A DNA stretch of 9,931 bases from assembly GCA_003158895.1 (NCBI GenBank), contig PMLO01000200.1, positions 5,135 to 15,065 of the forward strand, given 5' to 3'. Below the pieces are notes generated by a model. The model saw nothing but the letters and a program-made list of their open reading frames with translations. It was not told where the DNA came from and searched no databases. A program made the position numbers and the translations under genes. Source of the stretch: Propionibacteriaceae bacterium (lineage in GTDB: Bacteria; Actinomycetota; Actinomycetes; Propionibacteriales; Propionibacteriaceae). Below, piece after piece: positions 5,617 through 9,931 of the stretch. Each line of letters opens with the position of its first letter. The stretch's first letter is position 1.

Positions 5617-7386
5617 GTGGCACATCTGCTGGGGACCGAGTCGGTACGCCTGGAGTACCCGACCAAAGTCGTCTTCGACGCAGTGACGATCGGGGTCTCC
5701 GAGGGAGACCGGATCGGCATCGTCGGCCGCAACGGTGACGGCAAGTCCAGCCTGCTCGGCATTCTCGACGGGCGCGTCATCCCCAACGACGGGAAGGTCA
5801 CGCGCCGTAACGGGCTGCGGATGGGCGCCCTCGAGCAGGGCGACACGCTCGACGACGCGAGCACGGTGGGCCACGCGATCGTCGGCGACCGTCCCGAGCA
5901 CGTCTGGGCCGGCGAGCCAAGGATCCGCGAGATCATCTCCGGGCTCGTGGCTGACGTCGGCTGGGACACGCTCATCGGGACCCTGTCCGGCGGCCAGCGG
6001 CGACGGGTCGCCCTCGCGGCGCTGCTCGTCGAGGACTGGGACCTCGTCATCCTCGACGAACCCACCAACCACCTCGACGTCGAGGGCGTGCAGTGGCTCG
6101 CAGACCATCTGCGCCAGCGCTGGACGAAGACCCAGGGCGGTCTGCTGGTCGTCACCCACGATCGCTGGTTCCTCGACGAGGTCTGTACGGCGACGTGGGA
6201 GGTACACGACCGGGTCGTGGAACCGTTCGACGGCGGCTACGCCGCGTACGTGCTGCAGCGGGTCGAGCGCGACCGCCAGGCATCCACCATCGAGGCCAAG
6301 CGGCAGAACCTCATGCGCAAGGAGCTGGCCTGGCTGCGGCGCGGCGCACCGGCCCGTACGAGCAAGCCCAAGTTCCGCATCGACGCCGCGAACGTGCTCA
6401 TCGATGACGTCCCGCCACCACGTGACCGGGTGGAGCTGGCGAAGCTGGCCACCGCACGCTTGGGCAAGGACGTGGTCGACATCGAGAACGTGTCCGTGTC
6501 GTACGGCGAGAACGTCGTCCTGACGGACGTCACCTGGCGCATCGGTCCTGGGGATCGGCTGGCCGTGCTGGGTGCCAACGGGGCCGGCAAGTCGACGCTG
6601 CTCGGCCTCGTGAGCGGCACAGTGCTGCCGACCACGGGCCGCGTGAAGCGCGGCAAGACCGTGAAGATCGGGATGCTCGACCAGCGCTTCAACGACCTCG
6701 AAGAGATCGCCGACGACCGGGTACGGGAGGTGCTGGCTCGGACACGTACGACGTTCACGGTCGACGGCCGGGACCTGACTCCGGCCCAGCTCCTCGAGCG
6801 CCTCGGCTTCTCCCGCGACCACCTCTCGGCCCGCGTCGCGGACCTGTCCGGTGGCCAGAAGCGGCGCCTGCAGCTGCTGCTTGTGCTCCTCGCCGAGCCG
6901 AACGTACTGATCCTCGATGAGCCGACCAATGACGTGGACACCGACATGCTCACGGCGATGGAGGACCTGCTCGACTCGTGGCCGGGCACGCTGCTCGTCG
7001 TGTCCCACGACCGGTACCTCGTGGAACGTACGACGGACATGCAGTACGCGATCTTCGACCGTGGGCTGCGGCACCTGCCGGGCGGGGTGGACGAGTACCT
7101 GCGGCTGCGCCACGCAGAGTCGCAGACCGTACCCGAAGCGGCGCCACGGGAAGTGTCCGCCAGCTCCGCGGCCGAGCAGCGCGCCGCGGCGAAGGCGTTG
7201 CAGGCGACAGAGCGCAAGCTGGAACGACTGGGGGAGCGGATCGAGGCTCTGCACTCGACGATGGCCGCTCACGACCCGTCCGACTATCTCGGGCTAGGGC
7301 GCCTCCACGACGAACTCCGCGACCTCGAGGCTGAGGTCGCGGAGCTGGAGAACGCGTGGTTGGAGCTGTCGGAACAGGCCGGCTGA
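5617..7386 (+). CDS. uup: ABC-F family ATPase, Uup-type ribosome-associated factor
   Basis: This 589-residue protein has two ABC ATPase domains in one chain and no membrane segments, as in ABC-F translation factors. Domain 1 has Walker A GRNGDGKS (37-44), LSGGQ (123-127), VILDEP (144-149) and His181. Domain 2 has GANGAGKS (319-326), LSGGQ (410-414), LILDEP (431-436) and His464. The interdomain linker (about 213-285) contains KELAWLRRGAPARTSKPK, like the tRNA-interaction motif of Uup. Domain 2 reads EPTNDVD where domain 1 reads EPTNHLD, a feature I associate with Uup. A C-terminal charged coiled coil (about 515-586) also fits Uup. The family binds the ribosomal E site and acts on stalled or structurally stressed ribosomes. 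Some ABC-F proteins give antibiotic resistance, but the linker here looks housekeeping. The start is GTG with a leaderless promoter. Confidence 0.9.
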   Translation: MAHLLGTESVRLEYPTKVVFDAVTIGVSEGDRIGIVGRNGDGKSSLLGILDGRVIPNDGKVTRRNGLRMGALEQGDTLDDASTVGHAIVGDRPEHVWAGEPRIREIISGLVADVGWDTLIGTLSGGQRRRVALAALLVEDWDLVILDEPTNHLDVEGVQWLADHLRQRWTKTQGGLLVVTHDRWFLDEVCTATWEVHDRVVEPFDGGYAAYVLQRVERDRQASTIEAKRQNLMRKELAWLRRGAPARTSKPKFRIDAANVLIDDVPPPRDRVELAKLATARLGKDVVDIENVSVSYGENVVLTDVTWRIGPGDRLAVLGANGAGKSTLLGLVSGTVLPTTGRVKRGKTVKIGMLDQRFNDLEEIADDRVREVLARTRTTFTVDGRDLTPAQLLERLGFSRDHLSARVADLSGGQKRRLQLLLVLLAEPNVLILDEPTNDVDTDMLTAMEDLLDSWPGTLLVVSHDRYLVERTTDMQYAIFDRGLRHLPGGVDEYLRLRHAESQTVPEAAPREVSASSAAEQRAAAKALQATERKLERLGERIEALHSTMAAHDPSDYLGLGRLHDELRDLEAEVAELENAWLELSEQAG

Positions 7387-7399
7387 GGCCTCAGCGGCC
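7377..7399. terminator. Palindrome spanning both convergent stop codons, likely bidirectional terminator
   Basis: GCTGAGGCCTCAGC (7382-7395) is a perfect 14-base palindrome. It contains the plus-strand TGA of the ABC-F gene (7384-7386) and the minus-strand TGA of the DUF4191 gene (7391-7393). With one bulged G at 7381, GGCC on either side (7377-7380 and 7396-7399) extends the stem. The two genes are only 4 bases apart, so any terminator must overlap coding sequence. There is no T run. Confidence 0.45.
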
Positions 7400-8152
7400 G
7401 CGTACAGCCGCTCGTGCACCCTTCGCCGAGGTCGGCATCGGACCTTTGGGCAGCGGGATCTTCGGCCGCATCGAGTCGAGCGCCCGGAGCCGGTTGGCGA
7501 TGTCGGTGATCTCGGCCGTCTTGATGACCTTCGGCAGCTTCTTGATGTGGTCGGCCAGTTTCGCGAGGGGCACCTGGTTGTCCCGGTCGCCCATGACGAT
7601 GGTCGTCACCTTGACCCCGTACTTGACCTGCTCGTGCTTCTTGGCCTCGGTCGCGAGCATCGCCCGTACGCGGCCGGCGTCACCCTCGCCGATGAGCACG
7701 ATGCCGCCGGGACCCACGACGCGGTGCACGATGTCGAGCTGCCGGTTCGCGGTGATGACCGGCGACTTGACCCAGTCCTTGCTGAGCATCGACATGGCGA
7801 CCTCGGCGGAGCCCTTCTGGCCCTCGTACCGCTTGTACGTGGCGTTCTTGGCACGCCACGTCAGGATGAACATGGCCGCCAGGACGCCGAACAGCGCACC
7901 GTAGATCAGGTACAGCCACCAGGGCTTGATGAGGAAGCCGACGACCGTGAACACCACGATGGAGAGAGCCAGTGCCCCGCCCATGAACAGGTTGGCCTTC
8001 GGGTCGTGCTCCGTGGTGACCTTGTAGACCTCGATGATCTGGCGGACCTGTCCCCAGTCCTTCGGGTCGGTCGAGTTCTTGCGGCGCAGCTTCTCGGCGT
8101 TCTTCGCCGCCTTCTGCTCCGCGGCCAGCTCTTTGGCCCGCTCACTCGCCAT
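7391..8152 (-). CDS. DUF4191 family membrane protein (Rv2219-like)
   Basis: This 253-residue protein has a charged N-terminus rich in Ala/Lys (1-35), then VRQIIEVYKVTTEHDPKAN, then two adjacent transmembrane segments (about 55-75 and 78-98). A soluble basic domain (100-253) follows, with GPGGIVLIGEG (147-157), and a Pro/Lys-rich tail. This is the layout of DUF4191, an actinobacterial family found directly after lipA, as Rv2219 is in Mycobacterium tuberculosis. Its function is unknown. Its ATG lies inside the end of lipA (11-base overlap, different frame) and no strong Shine-Dalgarno sequence is visible, so translation is probably coupled to lipA. A role linked to lipoylation at the membrane is only a guess from gene order. 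Confidence 0.88.
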   Translation of the reverse strand: MASERAKELAAEQKAAKNAEKLRRKNSTDPKDWGQVRQIIEVYKVTTEHDPKANLFMGGALALSIVVFTVVGFLIKPWWLYLIYGALFGVLAAMFILTWRAKNATYKRYEGQKGSAEVAMSMLSKDWVKSPVITANRQLDIVHRVVGPGGIVLIGEGDAGRVRAMLATEAKKHEQVKYGVKVTTIVMGDRDNQVPLAKLADHIKKLPKVIKTAEITDIANRLRALDSMRPKIPLPKGPMPTSAKGARAAVRGR

Positions 8153-9116
8153 GGGTGCTCACATTCTGTGTCTGATCAAGAGTTGAACGTGGTGCGGCCA
8201 ACGCTTCGCTGGCCTGCCGGTACAGTCTCCCAGCGCGGTACGAGGACCGCACCAGCGGCCCCGACAACACGCCCTCGAAGCCGATCTCGGTCGCTTCGGC
8301 GGCGAGCTCGTCGAACTCGCTCGGCTCGACCCAGCGGTCGACGGGATGAAGGTGCGCGTTGGGACGCAGGTACTGCGTGATCGTGACCAGGTGGGTACCG
8401 GCGTCGCGGAGGTCTCGCAGGGTCTGCGACACCTCCTCACGGGTCTCGCCCATGCCCATGATGATGTTCGACTTCGTGACGAGCCCGGCGTCGCGGGACC
8501 TCGTCAGGACGCTCAACGAGCGCTCGTACGAGAATCCGGGGCGGATGCTCCGAAACACCCGTGGCACGGTCTCGACGTTGTGGGCGAAGACCTGCGGCCG
8601 GGTCTCCAGCACCTGATCGACGAGCTCCGGCTTTCCGGAGAAGTCCGGTGCGAGCATCTCGACGCCGACGCCCGGATTCTCCCGGTGGATCGCGCGGATG
8701 GTCTCGGCGTACAGCCAGGCTCCCTCGTCGGGCAGGTCGTCGCGGCAGACACCGGTCACGGTCGCGTACCGCAGCCCCATGGACTTCACGCTCTCGGCGA
8801 CGCGCTGAGGCTCCTCGGTGTCGTACGAGGTCGGCTTCGCGGACTCGATCTGGCAGAAGTCGCAGCGGCGGGTGCAGGCATCACCACCGATGAGGAAGGT
8901 GGCCTCGCGGTCCTCCCAACACTCGAAGATGTTGGGGCAGCCCGCTTCCTGACACACCGTGTGGAGGCCCTCGCTGCGCATGATCGACTGCAGCTCGGTG
9001 TAGTTGGGGCCCATGACCGCGCGCGTACGGATCCAGGAGGGCTTCCGCTCGATGGGTGTCTCTGCGTTCTTGACCTCGAGTCGGAGAAGCCGGCGGGCAA
9101 AGGGACGAACTGTCAC
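8142..9116 (-). CDS. lipA: Lipoyl synthase, radical SAM (start revised to GTG 9116)
   Basis: LipA inserts two sulfur atoms at C6 and C8 of protein-bound octanoyl groups to make the lipoyl cofactor of 2-oxoacid dehydrogenases and the glycine cleavage system. From GTG 9116 the protein has 324 residues. The auxiliary cluster cysteines are Cys55, Cys60 and Cys66 (CQEAGCPNIFEC). The radical-SAM cluster is Cys81, Cys85 and Cys88 (CTRRCDFC). The C-terminal serine motif is RSSYRAG (290-296). KNAETPIERKPSW near the N-terminus is typical of actinobacterial LipA. GTG 9122 would add two residues, but GTG 9116 lies exactly 6 bases after TAGCCT, as at the other leaderless genes here. lipB, often adjacent in actinobacteria, is not next to it. 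The next gene overlaps its end by 11 bases. Confidence 0.95.
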   Translation of the reverse strand: MTVRPFARRLLRLEVKNAETPIERKPSWIRTRAVMGPNYTELQSIMRSEGLHTVCQEAGCPNIFECWEDREATFLIGGDACTRRCDFCQIESAKPTSYDTEEPQRVAESVKSMGLRYATVTGVCRDDLPDEGAWLYAETIRAIHRENPGVGVEMLAPDFSGKPELVDQVLETRPQVFAHNVETVPRVFRSIRPGFSYERSLSVLTRSRDAGLVTKSNIIMGMGETREEVSQTLRDLRDAGTHLVTITQYLRPNAHLHPVDRWVEPSEFDELAAEATEIGFEGVLSGPLVRSSYRAGRLYRQASEALAAPRSTLDQTQNVSTHGE

Positions 9117-9122
9117 CCGCAC

Positions 9123-9128
9123 AGGCTA
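9123..9128 (-). promoter_or_regulatory. Probable -10 box of lipA, leaderless GTG start
   Basis: Read on the minus strand, TAGCCT (9128 to 9123) is followed by GTGCGG and then the GTG at 9116. The 6-base distance to GTG 9116 equals that of the three other TANNNT/start pairs in the window. GTG 9122 would directly abut the box, which leaves no room for a normal transcription start before it. The box lies in the 42-base gap after the prepilin peptidase gene, so lipA-DUF4191 is a separate transcription unit. Confidence 0.65.
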
Positions 9129-9158
9129 CCTGGGCAGCGGGGGTTTCACACTCCGCGC

Positions 9159-9818
9159 TCAGTGGGGCAGCAGTGCCCTGAGCACCATGGGCGCGAAGAA
9201 CGCGGCGAGCCATGACGCGGCGATCAGCGATGGGCCGAACGGGAGCTCGGCCTTGCGTCCGGCACGCCGGGCGATGAGGACGGCGATGGTCACCGGGACA
9301 TGGACGAGGAAGGCGCCGACCGCTCCGACAAGGGCGTACGGGAGCCCGAGCCAGCCCAGGAACGTACCGAAGAAGAGGGAGAGGCTCACGTCGCCGATCC
9401 CGAACTGGCCTTTGCCGACCCACGCGATGGCGAAGTAGACGACCGCGATGATGATCCCGGTGACCAGGGCGATACCGAAGCGGGCCCAAGATCCCTCGAT
9501 TGTGGCGGCGGCGGCGAGGCTGAAGACCAGCCCGACCATGCCCGGCCACATGATTCTGTGGGGAATCTCGTGCGAGGCGAGGTCGGTGGCGACGAGGAGC
9601 GTGCTCACCAGCGCTGCAACGGCGAAGGCGAGGGCCTCGGGCCAGGCAGTCAGGCGCCAGCCAGCGAGGGCGCCGAAGATGACGCCGAGAACGGCGAGTA
9701 CGGGGATGCTGACGACCCGAGGGGATGTCGGATCGGTGAGACGGGCTCTCGTGAAACGGGTGAGCGCCGCCGCCGCAATGCCGATCAAGGCACCCGTGAT
9801 AGCGGCGGCGGCACTCAT
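9159..9818 (-). CDS. A24-family prepilin peptidase (TadV/CpaA or PilD-core type)
   Basis: This 219-residue protein is mostly hydrophobic, with about six or seven membrane segments. The two aspartates of the type IV prepilin peptidase (A24) active site are present. Asp79 is in ATDLASHEIPHRI and Asp143 is in GIGDVSLSLFFG, the form of the GxGD motif. A PFGPSLIAASW segment (193-203) matches the conserved PFGP stretch of the family. It cleaves leader peptides of pilins at the cytoplasmic face of the membrane. The N-terminal methylase domain with its Cys motifs, found in full-length PilD, is absent. The start lies 14 bases after the stop of a GspF/TadC-like gene, so both probably belong to one Tad (Flp) pilus or pseudopilus operon. 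The ribosome-binding site is weak (GGGG). Confidence 0.88.
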   Translation of the reverse strand: MSAAAAITGALIGIAAAALTRFTRARLTDPTSPRVVSIPVLAVLGVIFGALAGWRLTAWPEALAFAVAALVSTLLVATDLASHEIPHRIMWPGMVGLVFSLAAAATIEGSWARFGIALVTGIIIAVVYFAIAWVGKGQFGIGDVSLSLFFGTFLGWLGLPYALVGAVGAFLVHVPVTIAVLIARRAGRKAELPFGPSLIAASWLAAFFAPMVLRALLPH

Positions 9819-9832
9819 GACGACCCCATCGG

Positions 9833-9931
9833 CTACCTGTTGAAGCTTGACATGATGCCGATGACGCCAGGTCCCATGACGACCATGAACAGCACCGGGA
9901 GGATGCAGAGCATGAGCGGGAAGATCACCTT
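9833..9931 (-). CDS. C-terminal end of a GspF/TadC-like pilus assembly membrane protein (5' part outside window)
   Basis: From the right edge the minus strand is open for 32 codons to a TAG (9833-9835), encoding KVIFPLMLCILPVLFMVVMG and ending GIMSSFNR. A final K-x-x-FPLMLCILP-x-x-(F/I) hydrophobic helix is characteristic of TadB/TadC proteins of the type II secretion F family, the inner-membrane platform of Tad pili. The prepilin peptidase gene 14 bases downstream supports this. TadC is more likely than TadB because the peptidase follows directly, but the fragment is too short to decide. Confidence 0.75.
   Translation of the reverse strand, partial: KVIFPLMLCILPVLFMVVMGPGVIGIMSSFNR

Noticed and set aside
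5245..7272. Minus-strand open frame of 675 codons across the ABC-F gene
   Set aside because: It lies opposite an ABC-F gene with all ATPase motifs. The composition is typical of a shadow frame and no start signal or motif is seen.
5617..7386. ABC-F gene as an antibiotic-resistance determinant
   Set aside because: The linker and C-terminal coiled coil fit the housekeeping Uup type, there is no attenuating leader peptide, and the promoter looks leaderless.

Overview
This is a high-GC window (about two thirds G+C or more by eye). It looks like the chromosome of an actinobacterium. The evidence is an LipA followed by a DUF4191 membrane protein (the order of lipA and Rv2219 in Mycobacterium), Tad-type pilus genes, leaderless-type promoters, and gene-dense coding with strong third-position G/C bias. 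A Propionibacteriales/Nocardioidaceae-like host is possible, but this is a guess.

Region 1 (1-2765, plus strand) concerns sugar metabolism. It holds the tail of a GH1 beta-glucosidase, then a DeoR-type regulator and a 1-phosphofructokinase-type PfkB kinase that overlap by 4 bases (fruR-fruK). An unrelated rubredoxin-like/MBL-fold protein follows with its own leaderless promoter. The fructose EII permease (fruA) that usually follows fruK is absent here. A strong stem-loop at 2793-2828 separates this block from the next.

Region 2 (2860-3629) is a scar. On the minus strand lie an intact HPr gene (ptsH) and, 16 bases upstream of it, only the last 106 codons of a zinc-type sugar-alcohol dehydrogenase. 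The dehydrogenase breaks off at about 3455 into roughly 120 bases of AT-richer sequence unlike anything else here. An older minus-strand PTS/polyol operon was probably truncated at this point.

Region 3 (3630-7386, plus strand) holds a CPA1-type Na+/H+ antiporter with a long cytoplasmic insertion, then a 247-base intergenic stretch, then a Uup-type ABC-F ATPase. The ABC-F gene converges on the next block, and both stop codons lie within one palindrome.

Region 4 (7391-9931, minus strand) reads leftward from the right edge: the end of a GspF/TadC-like pilus assembly protein, an A24 prepilin peptidase, then lipA with its own leaderless promoter, then the overlapping DUF4191 membrane protein.

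The most useful observations are these. Four genes share the same start architecture (TANNNT, exactly 6 bases, start codon), which moves the lipA start two codons downstream to 9116. The dehydrogenase/HPr locus is truncated. The CGTACG palindrome is about five times commoner than base composition predicts. I found no clearly novel multi-gene system, CRISPR array, tRNA or rRNA.
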